NCBI GenBank assembly: GCA_964577935.1
Contig: CAZOAJ010000001.1
Coordinates: forward strand, 144,556 to 208,555
Reading direction: 5' to 3'
DNA length: 64,000 bases
Source: JABDGV01 sp964577935
GTDB taxonomy: Bacteria > Chlamydiota > Chlamydiia > Chlamydiales > FEN-1388
Under the pieces are notes generated by a model. It ran no database searches. It worked only from the letters and a program-made list of their open reading frames with translations, and was not told the DNA's origin. Below are positions 26,860 to 35,150 of the stretch, piece after piece (position 1 is the first letter of the stretch; the number at the start of each line of letters is the position of its first letter). The position numbers were made by a program, and so were the translations under genes.

Positions 26860-28485
26860 TTATCTCGAGAAAGCACCTTTGGAAAAAGGTCCTTTGGAGA
26901 AGGGGCTCTTACCTGCGGGTCCTTTCGAAAAAGATCCTCTTGAAGAGGAGTGAGATGATGGTTTTCCTCTGCCTTGTGGGCTGCGTCCTTGTGAGCCTTG
27001 ATCATCACCAAATCTTGGACGCGATCCTTGTTCCGATCTGCTTGAAAAGCTTGGCTTATCGCCAAAGCTTGAGCGTCCTTGGTATGATCCAATGCCAGAA
27101 CGTGTTCTTGGTTTGCCAAAGCCACCTCGTGTATCATCAAAATCTCTTGAATTTGAATCAGAGAATGATGAAGATTCAGACTTGAATGATCTTTCTGAGT
27201 TAAAAGATCTCTCTGATTTAAAGGGTCTATCAGAGCCGAACGATCTTTCTGAATGAGATCTGTCTGAACCAAATCTATCAGGTCGTGATTGAAAGCGATT
27301 GGAACCTCTGAAAGAGCGGCCATCTCGACGGCTGTCTGGACGATTTCTTGATGAAGATCGACCTTGGAAGCCTGAATCGCTTGGAAATTGCTCTTTTGAT
27401 TGAGGATTCATCAATCGATGAATTGCCTTCCATTTGCCGGTTTCATCTGGAGAAATAAAGCATATTGCATTGCCTTCGGCTCCTGCGCGTCCTGTTCTTC
27501 CAATTCGATGGATATAATCTTCAGGGCACTGAGGAAGATCAAAGTTAATAACATGCATAACGTGAGGAATGTCAAGTCCTCGAGCCGCAACATCTGTTGC
27601 AACTAAAATACGACTTTTTTTGCTTCGGAACGTTTGAATAACTCGCTCACGTCGTCTTTGAGGAAGATCTCCGTGGATGGCATCAGTGCTATGCCCTTGT
27701 TCTTTCAAATCGCTCGACAAGCGGTCAGCGCTACGCTTCGTTTTAACAAATATGATAATCGAACCTTCACGCTCATCAAGCTGCTTTAAAAGCTCATCAA
27801 ACTTTTCGTGAGATTTTGTGTGGAGAATCTCTTGTTTGATTTTAGCTGCAGGCTGATTTGTTGTATCAATAGTTACTCGCTGAGGATCTCGTAGATATTT
27901 CTTTGATAACTTATCGATATTTGGCGGAAGGGTTGCCGAAAACATCAAGGTCTGGCGATCTGTTGGGAGATATTCGGCAATAGTATCCAATTGGATGCCA
28001 AAGCCCATATCAAGCATTCGATCTGCTTCGTCTATGACTAAGAAGTTTGTGTCTTTTAGAGAAAGGCTTCCACGTTCTAAGTGGTCGGTGATACGTCCTG
28101 GTGTACCAACAATAAGTTGAGGTTTTCTTCTCAAGTCTGAAATTTGCTTAAACATCGGTGCGCCGCCGATAAGCAATGCAGTCTTAAAATTAGAACCTTT
28201 TCCTATAAGAAGGTGCAGTGCCTGTTGAACCTGCATAGCAAGTTCTCGAGTTGGAGTTAGAATGAGAGCTGAACTTTGAGGAGAGCTTGCGAGCTTCATG
28301 ATCAAAGGAATCGAATACGCTATTGTTTTTCCTGTCCCTGTTTGGGCGGAAGCTAGGACATCTCGTCCTTCAAGAGCGATAGGAATCGTAGCTTGTTGAA
28401 TTGGTGTTGGCACCGTAATCTGCATGCGTCCAAGTGATTCTACTAACGCATCTGAAAGGCTAAAATCTGAAAAATTTGTCATCAT
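26860..28485 (-). CDS. DEAD-box RNA helicase with Arg/Ser/Gly-rich tail
   Basis: The 541-residue protein has the full DEAD-box core: Q motif (FSDFSLSDAL...TPIQQATIP), Walker A ASAQTGTGKT, PTRELAMQV, DEAD in VIDEADRMLDMGF, SAT in MFSATLPP, and motifs V-VI ATDVAARGLDIP and HRIGRTGRAG. After about residue 365 comes a disordered tail of RS/RG and repeated SERSF and PFSKGPFSKG units. It resembles RhlE/CsdA-type helicases for ribosome assembly or mRNA decay, especially in cold. The tail is encoded by imperfect short DNA repeats. Two consecutive ATGs start the gene. A long A+T-rich region lies upstream. Confidence 0.93.
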   Translation of the reverse strand: MMTNFSDFSLSDALVESLGRMQITVPTPIQQATIPIALEGRDVLASAQTGTGKTIAYSIPLIMKLASSPQSSALILTPTRELAMQVQQALHLLIGKGSNFKTALLIGGAPMFKQISDLRRKPQLIVGTPGRITDHLERGSLSLKDTNFLVIDEADRMLDMGFGIQLDTIAEYLPTDRQTLMFSATLPPNIDKLSKKYLRDPQRVTIDTTNQPAAKIKQEILHTKSHEKFDELLKQLDEREGSIIIFVKTKRSADRLSSDLKEQGHSTDAIHGDLPQRRRERVIQTFRSKKSRILVATDVAARGLDIPHVMHVINFDLPQCPEDYIHRIGRTGRAGAEGNAICFISPDETGKWKAIHRLMNPQSKEQFPSDSGFQGRSSSRNRPDSRRDGRSFRGSNRFQSRPDRFGSDRSHSERSFGSDRPFKSERSFNSERSFKSESSSFSDSNSRDFDDTRGGFGKPRTRSGIGSYQGRSSFGDKPSFSSRSEQGSRPRFGDDQGSQGRSPQGRGKPSSHSSSRGSFSKGPAGKSPFSKGPFSKGAFSR

Positions 28486-28981
28486 TATATCCGTATTGGA
28501 GATCGCTCCTTATGTAAGAGTAAGGGCGTCCACTATAACCCATTTAAAAAAGAAAATTATTATACAATAATTAGGGATCTTACTGCACGTTTTTTTTGTA
28601 GAATCAACAAAAAAACATCAATTATGCTAGGAGATTCGTTAATCCAAAGATGGTTTTTTTTGTGTAAATTATATGTTTTTCTTTTACAGCATCCGTATAT
28701 AACCAAAAACTATGTCTTTCTCGCATAGATAATTCGAAAAAGCTGCTCTGTATGCTTCTGGCTATTGATTTTGAATTCAAGTAAAAATAAAAAAACAATA
28801 CTAAAGTATAAAATCACTGAAATAGATTTTTTAAATTAAATGACATCTATTAAGAGTCTTTAATTCGTATAGACCGCTAATAAATTTATAACATTGTTTA
28901 ATTATATTTAATATTAAGTTATAATCGATTTTTAAAATTATAATTTATTCTTTTTAGTTAATCAATTAATTAGGCGGTAAT
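28486..28981. other. Long A+T-rich intergenic region
   Basis: These 496 bases lie between two divergent genes (helicase and exported flavoprotein). The composition is extremely A+T-rich, especially 28780-28970, with many TAATTT/TTAAAT runs. No ORF with a ribosome site, tRNA-like fold or long repeat is visible. It must carry both promoters and may bind nucleoid proteins or a regulator. Confidence 0.5.
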
Positions 28982-30145
28982 ATGGTAGTGAGAAAAAGAC
29001 TCTCTTCTTCGTTCGTTCTTATTTGTACAATCTTGAATTTATTGTTTGTGCAGTCAGTCGAAGGTACATCGGCATCTCCTTCGGAAAATCGTGTTCACGG
29101 ACATCAAGCAAAAGAAACTAAATCAACTGTAAAAGACTTAAGTGCTTATACAAATATCACCCAGGTAGCTGTTATTGGCGGGGGGATTGGTGGCTTAGCA
29201 GCGGCTCAAATTACAGCTCGGAGAAATCTTCATACGGTTGTTTTTCAAGGAGAGGTTATAGGCGGGCAGATGAACAACACGTCGAGTGTGTTTAATTGGC
29301 TCGGAGTTTTGGAGTGTAAGGGGAGAGATATTGTTCGAGCAATTAAAAAACAGGCCCTCCATAGGGGAGCAATTTTAGATACAAATAGCGTTGTGAATGT
29401 TGATTTCTCAAGATGGCCCTATGTTTTGCATCTCTCGAATGGAGATCATGTGCATGCTCTATCAGTTATTATTGCAACTGGAGCTCAGTTTCGAAAACTT
29501 AATGTACCCGGTGAAAAAGAGTATGCGGGCAAAGGTATTCTCTCATCTTCTGTCTATGATAAAGATCGAAAGTGGAAGGGGAAATCGGTTGTTGTGATAG
29601 GAAGTGGTGATGATGCTGTTAGAAAGGCAGAGATATTTGCTGGAGTTGCAAACGAAGTTACGATGCTGATTCGCGGGAAAGAGCTTAAAGTGGCACAAGC
29701 TGTAAAGACCAAGCTCGAGAATAAAAAAAATATAAAAATTTTATATAACACATCGGTTTCCGAAGTGTTTGGCAATGGGAAAACCGTTCAGGGCGTCCTC
29801 ATTAAAAATGGAGAAGAAGTTCGAAAGCTTCCTTGTGATATTATTTCGGTAGCGATTGGCATTGAACCCCAGAGTTCAATATTTAAATCTTTTATCTCTT
29901 GTAATAAAGACGGCTATATTCATCTTCCCGGCCGAACCCAAGCGACATCACTGCAAGGTGTTTTTGCAGTTGGCGATGTCACGGAAGATATCTATAGAAA
30001 AGCTGTGATAGCAGGCTCCGATGGAATTAAGGCTGGATATGATGCGGCTGCTTTCCTTAAAGAGAAGCAGGGTGATTTATTATCTAAATCGGTAAAGCAA
30101 AATTTATACAAATCTAGTACTCATACGACGACCGAATCCAAATAA
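28982..30145 (+). CDS. Exported thioredoxin-reductase-like flavoprotein lacking the CxxC
   Basis: The 387-residue protein begins with a Sec signal (MVVRKRLSSSFVLICTILNL..., cleavage near VEG-TSAS). About 45 polar residues follow, then a two-domain FAD/NAD(P) oxidoreductase. FAD binding is seen in VAVIGGGIGGLAAAQ, GGQMNN and FAVGDV near the C-terminus, and NADPH binding in VVVIGSGDDAVRKAE. In thioredoxin reductase the redox CxxC lies just before the NADPH motif; here that position reads ILSSSVYDKD with no cysteines. It should bind FAD and a nicotinamide cofactor but cannot run the normal disulfide chemistry. AGGCGG precedes the ATG. G6PDH follows 42 bases downstream and is probably co-transcribed. 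Confidence 0.87.
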   Translation: MVVRKRLSSSFVLICTILNLLFVQSVEGTSASPSENRVHGHQAKETKSTVKDLSAYTNITQVAVIGGGIGGLAAAQITARRNLHTVVFQGEVIGGQMNNTSSVFNWLGVLECKGRDIVRAIKKQALHRGAILDTNSVVNVDFSRWPYVLHLSNGDHVHALSVIIATGAQFRKLNVPGEKEYAGKGILSSSVYDKDRKWKGKSVVVIGSGDDAVRKAEIFAGVANEVTMLIRGKELKVAQAVKTKLENKKNIKILYNTSVSEVFGNGKTVQGVLIKNGEEVRKLPCDIISVAIGIEPQSSIFKSFISCNKDGYIHLPGRTQATSLQGVFAVGDVTEDIYRKAVIAGSDGIKAGYDAAAFLKEKQGDLLSKSVKQNLYKSSTHTTTESK

Positions 30146-30187
30146 AATTAACTAATTTTTAATCAACCGATTGTAATAGGTATTGGT

Positions 30188-31822
30188 ATGCAATTTTCAA
30201 ATAGATGGGTTTTACTTGTCTTAGCTTGCTTCTTTTTGTCTAGGGTCGACCTTTCGCTTTCTGCGGCTACTGAGTCTCCGGTTGTCGCTCAAGTAAAAAT
30301 CAATGAAAATAAGGAGTGCCGACCCACAGTTTTTGTGCTTTTTGGCGCTACAGGTGATTTGGCTGCTCGAAAGTTATATCCTGCTCTGCATCAACTTTAT
30401 TTGGCAGGAGAGCTCCCCAAAGAATTCGCGTGTGTTGGCTTCGCAAGACGTGAAAATAGTCATGAGTCATTTAGAAAAATAGTAGAAAAGTCACTTGTTG
30501 AATTTTCGAGGACGAAGCCCGACAGCAATCAGCAAATCGCAGATCAGACGAGTGCTTTTTTAAATAAGGTCTATTACAACATCTCGGACTTTGACCAAGA
30601 TATTGGCTACCAAAATCTTTCCGTTCTTCTTGATCAACTTGATAAAGAAATGGGTGTGGTACTCCATAGAATATATTATCTAGCAACACCCCCTCAATTT
30701 TTCCCAACGATTGTTGAGAGGCTTGCAAAGTATCGACTTGTCTCTAAAGAAAGTTCTGCAGAAGTAATGATCGAAAAACCATTTGGAACTGATCTAGATT
30801 CAGCGGTTGCTCTAAAGGAAAAAATACTTTCTTACATCGATCAACAGCAAGTTCGTCAGGTAGATCATTTTCTTGGAAAAGAGGCAATTCAGAATATCTT
30901 GAACTTGCGATTTGCAAATCCCATGTTCGAGGGCATTTGGAATAACAAATGCATTGACAATGTCCAGATTACGATAGCTGAAGATATCGGAATTGGAACT
31001 CGAGGTGTATTCTGGGAGCAGACTGGTATGCTGCGTGATATTATTCAAAATCACATGATGCAGATATTTTCGCTTGTGGCTATGGAGCCTCCTAAAGTCT
31101 TTGATGCTCAATCGATACAAAAAGAAAAAGTACGTGTTGTTCGCGCTATTCGCCCTTTTTCTTTAGAAAATCTTGATCAATCCATAGTTCGAGGTCAATA
31201 TGGACCTGGTGAAGTGACAAATCCAGAAGAGATCGTTCATGCTGGCCTTAAAGGGTATCTTGAAGAGGTAAATGTTGCTAAAGATTCTTGTGCCGAGACT
31301 TATGTTGCGGCGAAATTATATGTGGATAATCCTCGATGGAAAAATGTTCCATTTTATATTCGAGCTGGCAAGCGGCTCAAAGAGCGACGTGCAGAGATTG
31401 TGATCACCTTCAAGAAATCAATGCATGCACAAAATAGCGAGCCAAATAGATTGACGATTCGTATTCAACCGGACCCATCTGTCTCTTTTAGAGTAAACTC
31501 AAAAGAACCTGGTTTTGGTCAAAGAAAATTGCGACAATATGACATGTCCTTTGACTTTTCGAAAGACACGAAGAGGATGGACAAGGACGCATATGAGCAT
31601 TTGTTCCGTGATGCTTTTATGGGGGAAGGAAGTAACTTTGTTCATTTCGAGGAGCTTTTGGCTTCGTGGGAGCTCTTCTCTCCTGTTCTCAATAAGTGGA
31701 AGCAGGAAGAGAGAAAGGGGCTTTTAGTTTATCCTGCTGGATCTTGGGGTCCAAAGCCTGAGCTCTTTTTTGATGCTCAAGATCACTCTTGGTATGAAGA
31801 TAAAAGAGATTTCGATCTATAA
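30188..31822 (+). CDS. zwf: Glucose-6-phosphate dehydrogenase with signal peptide
   Basis: The 544-residue enzyme oxidises glucose 6-phosphate to 6-phosphogluconolactone, normally making NADPH in the cytosol. Catalytic signatures are intact: FVLFGATGDLAARKLYPAL (nucleotide site), EKPFGTDL, and QVDHFLGKEAIQNIL, matching the RxDHYLGKE active site. The N-terminus is a signal peptide (MQFSNRWVLLVLACFFLSRV, cleavage near LSA-ATES) plus a linker of about 20 residues. No ATG, GTG or TTG between the leader and the catalytic domain could start a cytosolic form. It is paired with an exported flavoprotein. No devB or gnd gene lies nearby. Confidence 0.93.
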   Translation: MQFSNRWVLLVLACFFLSRVDLSLSAATESPVVAQVKINENKECRPTVFVLFGATGDLAARKLYPALHQLYLAGELPKEFACVGFARRENSHESFRKIVEKSLVEFSRTKPDSNQQIADQTSAFLNKVYYNISDFDQDIGYQNLSVLLDQLDKEMGVVLHRIYYLATPPQFFPTIVERLAKYRLVSKESSAEVMIEKPFGTDLDSAVALKEKILSYIDQQQVRQVDHFLGKEAIQNILNLRFANPMFEGIWNNKCIDNVQITIAEDIGIGTRGVFWEQTGMLRDIIQNHMMQIFSLVAMEPPKVFDAQSIQKEKVRVVRAIRPFSLENLDQSIVRGQYGPGEVTNPEEIVHAGLKGYLEEVNVAKDSCAETYVAAKLYVDNPRWKNVPFYIRAGKRLKERRAEIVITFKKSMHAQNSEPNRLTIRIQPDPSVSFRVNSKEPGFGQRKLRQYDMSFDFSKDTKRMDKDAYEHLFRDAFMGEGSNFVHFEELLASWELFSPVLNKWKQEERKGLLVYPAGSWGPKPELFFDAQDHSWYEDKRDFDL

Positions 31823-31830
31823 AAGTTTTT

Positions 31831-31870
31831 GAGATTAAGGTGCATCGACATTGGCTTGCGCCTTAATCTC
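31831..31870 (+). terminator. Hairpin after zwf
   Basis: A 10-bp perfect stem (gagattaagg / ccttaatctc) with a 20-base loop begins 9 bases past the zwf stop codon. The following sequence is A/T-rich but has no strong T-run, so it may terminate the two-gene transcript or protect its end. Nothing else is seen in 31871-32036. Confidence 0.55.
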
Positions 31871-32036
31871 AATGAGGTCATTTATTTCTGAATTGCTCTT
31901 TTCTTTAATCTTTTTTTCATCGCAACAAGTCTTTTTTAGATAGCTGTATAGCATTCACGAATAACGAAAGTTTTTTCTTGTAAGGCCCAAGGTTCTCAAT
32001 CGCATGGTGCTTTGCCAATGAGGATGTTATAAATAG

Positions 32037-33143
32037 TTATCCCCAATGTGTTGATAAAAGAGTCTTTGCGTGTTGAAGAAAATCTTCGGGATTCTGGTGT
32101 GCTGAGGTCAGTATTGCTTGACGATGTTCTAGCAGTTGAGGATTGCCTTTAAATAAAAAGCCAAGCTGTTGCTTAATTTTATTTATGCGCAGCCTGAGAG
32201 GAATATCGGCGGTCATACTTGTAAAATACGTGTCAAGGTAGGACATTAAGTCTTCGATTTTTGGAGAGCATTCCTGGTTCGTAAAATGTGCGCGGATTTG
32301 ATGGAAAATAAATGGGTTGATTAAGCTGCCCCGACCGATCATCAATGCGTCGCATTTCGTCATGCGAAGCATATCTACTGCATGATCGACCGTGAGAATA
32401 TCTCCATTTCCGACAACTGGGATTTTTAAGAGAGATTTAGCTTCAGCGATAAGATCCCATCTTGCCGGTGGGCCATAGCCATCTACCTTTGTTCGTGGGT
32501 GGAGTGTAATATAACGAACACCACTTTCTTGAACCGCCAGTAGGTTTTCCTTGAATAAGGAGATATCTTCATATCCAGAACGCATTTTTACGGTCACAGG
32601 AATTGAAACGGCGTCGACCACTGCCTTTGCGACCTGATGTAGAACGTTTGGATCTTTTAAAAGGCTTGACCCGGCTCCACGACCTGTTACAGTATTTGAG
32701 GGGCAACCGCAATTAACGTCGATTCTTGGAGCTCCTCTCAGAACGAGTTCTTGGGCCATGGCGGCCATTAATTCGGTATCTGATCCCATAATCTGGACAG
32801 CTAGGGGAATGGGAGATAGTTCATCGGCAAAGTAAACCTTGCTTAATGACTTGACATGAGCATTGGATGGAACTCGAAGAAAGTCCTTAACTGCTTCATC
32901 AAAGCCTCCGACTGAAGCCATGGCCTTTCGAAAGCAGACATCTCCGACTCCCTCCATGGGTGCAAGTATAAGATATGGACATCCGTTTGATTCAGGGAGG
33001 AGGCTTACATTTCTTTCAGGGATTGCTAAGATAGGCGGTGTGGAGTCAACAGAAAGATCTTTCATTTCTAGAATATCTATGATTAATGAAGTGTCGAAAA
33101 TTTCGTCACGCAAAAGGTCGTCACGTAAAGTTTTGTCACGCAA
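32037..33143 (-). CDS. dus: tRNA-dihydrouridine synthase
   Basis: The 368-residue flavoenzyme reduces uridines in tRNA D-loops. It shows ILAPMEGVGDVCFR at the start of the TIM barrel, the catalytic Cys in VNCGCPSNTVTGRGAGS, VTVKMRSGYED, TLHPRTKVDGYG, VGNGDI and MIGRGSLINPF. It is DusB-like in pattern. The N-terminal 25 residues come from a 15-bp tandem repeat (pentapeptides LRDKT, LRDDL, LRDEI) with a TTG start at 33143. ATG at 33065 (MKDLSVDS) is an equally plausible start and would leave the repeat outside the protein. It stands alone, divergent from the MFS gene. Confidence 0.92.
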   Translation of the reverse strand: MRDKTLRDDLLRDEIFDTSLIIDILEMKDLSVDSTPPILAIPERNVSLLPESNGCPYLILAPMEGVGDVCFRKAMASVGGFDEAVKDFLRVPSNAHVKSLSKVYFADELSPIPLAVQIMGSDTELMAAMAQELVLRGAPRIDVNCGCPSNTVTGRGAGSSLLKDPNVLHQVAKAVVDAVSIPVTVKMRSGYEDISLFKENLLAVQESGVRYITLHPRTKVDGYGPPARWDLIAEAKSLLKIPVVGNGDILTVDHAVDMLRMTKCDALMIGRGSLINPFIFHQIRAHFTNQECSPKIEDLMSYLDTYFTSMTADIPLRLRINKIKQQLGFLFKGNPQLLEHRQAILTSAHQNPEDFLQHAKTLLSTHWG

Positions 33144-33155
33144 AATTTCGTCATT
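33096..33155 (-). repeat. 15-bp tandem repeat at the 5' end of dus
   Basis: Four 15-base units occur: caaaatttcgtcatt (partial match), taaagttttgtcacg, caaaaggtcgtcacg and gaaaatttcgtcacg on the plus strand. The period is a multiple of three and the dus frame stays open through all of them. Confidence 0.85.
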
Positions 33156-33358
33156 AAATCGGTATATCGAGAATGCGATGTATTGCTTAAACGGCTGAAT
33201 TGTATCAGATACTTTCTAATCAGAAAATGCAAGAATAGGAAAGCTAGGAGATCGTTGCTTCGGGAGCAAAAAACAACTTAAAATGAAAATTCCTTTCGTC
33301 ATAAACTTTTTTACTTATTCTCAGATTTCTTTGGAGTTGTGTGAGATAATTCAGAGGT

Positions 33359-34609
33359 ATGTTGAAAGCAGAAAAAAAGATCGAAAACTCACTTGTAAAT
33401 AGTGAGCCCAGGACAATAGCAATTTTGTTATGCGCAAGTGTTCTGCAGGAGCCTTTATCGTCCCTCATCCTCCTTTTGCCAATTCTTATGATCAAAGAAG
33501 TGTATGCCAACGCGATTCACATATCAGCTCTAACGGCTCTTGCACCGGCAGTTTCCATTTTATCATTTTATTTGTGTGCTCGGTTAAATCCCAAAAGCAG
33601 CTCAAAAACAATAAAGAAAAATCTTGTCTTAGCCACATGCTTAACAGCTCTTGTATTCTTATTGTTTCCACTGGAATCAAATCCATGGTTTTTTGTCTTT
33701 GCAAGTACATGCTATACGTTATTTTTTCGAGCTGCAAATCCTGCTCGAATGGAGCTCCTCAAAAGAAATATCTCTGCTCACAAAAGAGAGAAAGTATATT
33801 CTTGGATCTTTAAAGTTTCCTACTCGATAGGAATGCTTTTAGGTCCCGCTTTAGGGTCGATTTTAGATAGTCAGCCCTCTCTGTGGAAGTGTCTGTTTGT
33901 GTGCGCATCTCTTTGCTACCTTCTCTCTGCCTTGCTGTATCATGTACTTCCGATAGATTTTACGATTGAAGAAGAGGCCGTGTCCAAAAGAGATTGGCAT
34001 CAAGTTATACTAGATCCCTGGAAGAGGTCATACGAAATTCTTTGTAAGAATTCGATCTTTGCTCGATTTCAAATAGGGTTTTTTATAGCAGGATTTGGCT
34101 TGATGCTTGCGAAACCTGCCGGAGATTGGCTTTTGGGGAACTTAGATATTTCATATTATTCTTTATTCTTGTGCAGAACGTTTCTTAAAGGCTTAGGTGT
34201 AATAGGTACTGCACACATATGGGTGCGCCGCTTAAATCACTCAACCATTTTGAAATTGTCGAGCTTTGTTGCTTGGGGATTTCTTTGCTATAATCTGTTG
34301 TTGATGGGTGGTTTTATTTCAGTATCTTACATATTCCTGGCCTACCTTGTTTATGGTGTGGCACAGTCTGGCAGTCATCTTATGTGGAATCTTTCAGGAA
34401 CATTGCTATCAGGTGAGGAGCCAAGTCATCAATATTCTACGGTTAACATTCTTGCGGTTGGAGTAAGAGGTTGTATAGCACCGGTCTTAGGGGGTATGGT
34501 ATTAAGTATATTTGGAGTTATCCCAGCCTTGATTATAGGTGGGATGATTATGTTTATAGGGGCTCAGTACCTAGCAAGATATGCCCCTGAATACTCGTAT
34601 CCATCTTAG
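33359..34609 (+). CDS. Major facilitator superfamily transporter
   Basis: The 416-residue protein has about 10-12 hydrophobic segments through its length, including ILLCASVLQEPLSSLILLLPI, ALAPAVSILSFYLCA and FQIGFFIAGFGLML. The loop between the second and third helices and the central cytoplasmic loop (PIDFTIEEEAVSKRDWHQ) fit an MFS layout. The segment SYSIGMLLGPALGSILDSQPSLWKCLF resembles the MFS antiporter-type motif C. The substrate is not evident; a drug or metabolite exporter is possible because the next gene is FosA-like. The FosA-like gene begins 42 bases after its stop, on the same strand. Confidence 0.8.
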   Translation: MLKAEKKIENSLVNSEPRTIAILLCASVLQEPLSSLILLLPILMIKEVYANAIHISALTALAPAVSILSFYLCARLNPKSSSKTIKKNLVLATCLTALVFLLFPLESNPWFFVFASTCYTLFFRAANPARMELLKRNISAHKREKVYSWIFKVSYSIGMLLGPALGSILDSQPSLWKCLFVCASLCYLLSALLYHVLPIDFTIEEEAVSKRDWHQVILDPWKRSYEILCKNSIFARFQIGFFIAGFGLMLAKPAGDWLLGNLDISYYSLFLCRTFLKGLGVIGTAHIWVRRLNHSTILKLSSFVAWGFLCYNLLLMGGFISVSYIFLAYLVYGVAQSGSHLMWNLSGTLLSGEEPSHQYSTVNILAVGVRGCIAPVLGGMVLSIFGVIPALIIGGMIMFIGAQYLARYAPEYSYPS

Positions 34610-34651
34610 ATCTATTCATGCTTCAATGCTTCAAAAGAACGTGAGTTTTCT

Positions 34652-35062
34652 ATGATACTCGGAATAAATCATATAACCTTAGCTATAAAGGATATTGAGA
34701 CCTCGTTTGAGTTTTATAAAGGGGTGCTAAAATTTCGTCCTCTTTGTAAGTGGGATAAGGGGGCCTACTTTTTAGCAAACGATTTGTGGTTCTGTTTAAA
34801 CGTAGATGAAAAGCGAACACCAAATCCATGCTATACACATTATGCTTTTAGCATCGCTGATGATGACTTTGATTTGATGAGCCAGCGCATTATTGATAGC
34901 GGTGCCCTGATTTTTAAGAAAAATAGTTCTCCAGGAAAATCTCTCTATTTTCTCGATCCTGATGGCCATAAATTGGAAATTCATTGCGGAAGTTGGGATG
35001 CTAGAATTGCGATCAAAAAAATGGATTTTGGCGACTGGAAAAGCGTTCAGTGGTTCACCTAG
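34652..35062 (+). CDS. fosA: FosA-like thiol transferase (VOC superfamily)
   Basis: The 136-residue protein follows plasmid and chromosomal FosA closely: LGINHITLAIKDIETSFEFY, KGAYFLANDLWFCLNVDE, YTHYAFSIADDDF and YFLDPDGHKLEIHCG. The metal ligands His7, His63 and Glu109 are present, as are Thr9, Ser93, Ser97, Tyr99 and Arg118, which match the FosA fosfomycin and potassium sites with a one-residue offset after position 60. FosA opens the fosfomycin epoxide with glutathione. Chlamydiae are usually considered fosfomycin-tolerant through MurA, so a different electrophile may be the substrate. It follows the MFS gene by 42 bases. Confidence 0.88.
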   Translation: MILGINHITLAIKDIETSFEFYKGVLKFRPLCKWDKGAYFLANDLWFCLNVDEKRTPNPCYTHYAFSIADDDFDLMSQRIIDSGALIFKKNSSPGKSLYFLDPDGHKLEIHCGSWDARIAIKKMDFGDWKSVQWFT

Positions 35063-35095
35063 CTTATTCGGTAGCTATTTGAAGAGACTGTACAA

Positions 35096-35135
35096 GTAAA
35101 TGTTCAGCCACCTCAAGCCTTTGGTGAACATTTAC
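35096..35135. terminator. Hairpin between fosA-like gene and convergent unknown
   Basis: An 11-bp perfect inverted repeat (gtaaatgttca / tgaacatttac) with an 18-base loop lies between convergent genes. It has no T-run on either side, so function is inferred from position only. Confidence 0.35.
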
Positions 35136-35150
35136 ATCAAACTGCGTTTA

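Noticed and set aside
26823..27323. Minus-strand 166-codon frame inside the helicase C-terminal region
   Set aside because: A shadow of the repetitive helicase tail; its Asp/His/Leu repeats are the same repeats read in another frame.
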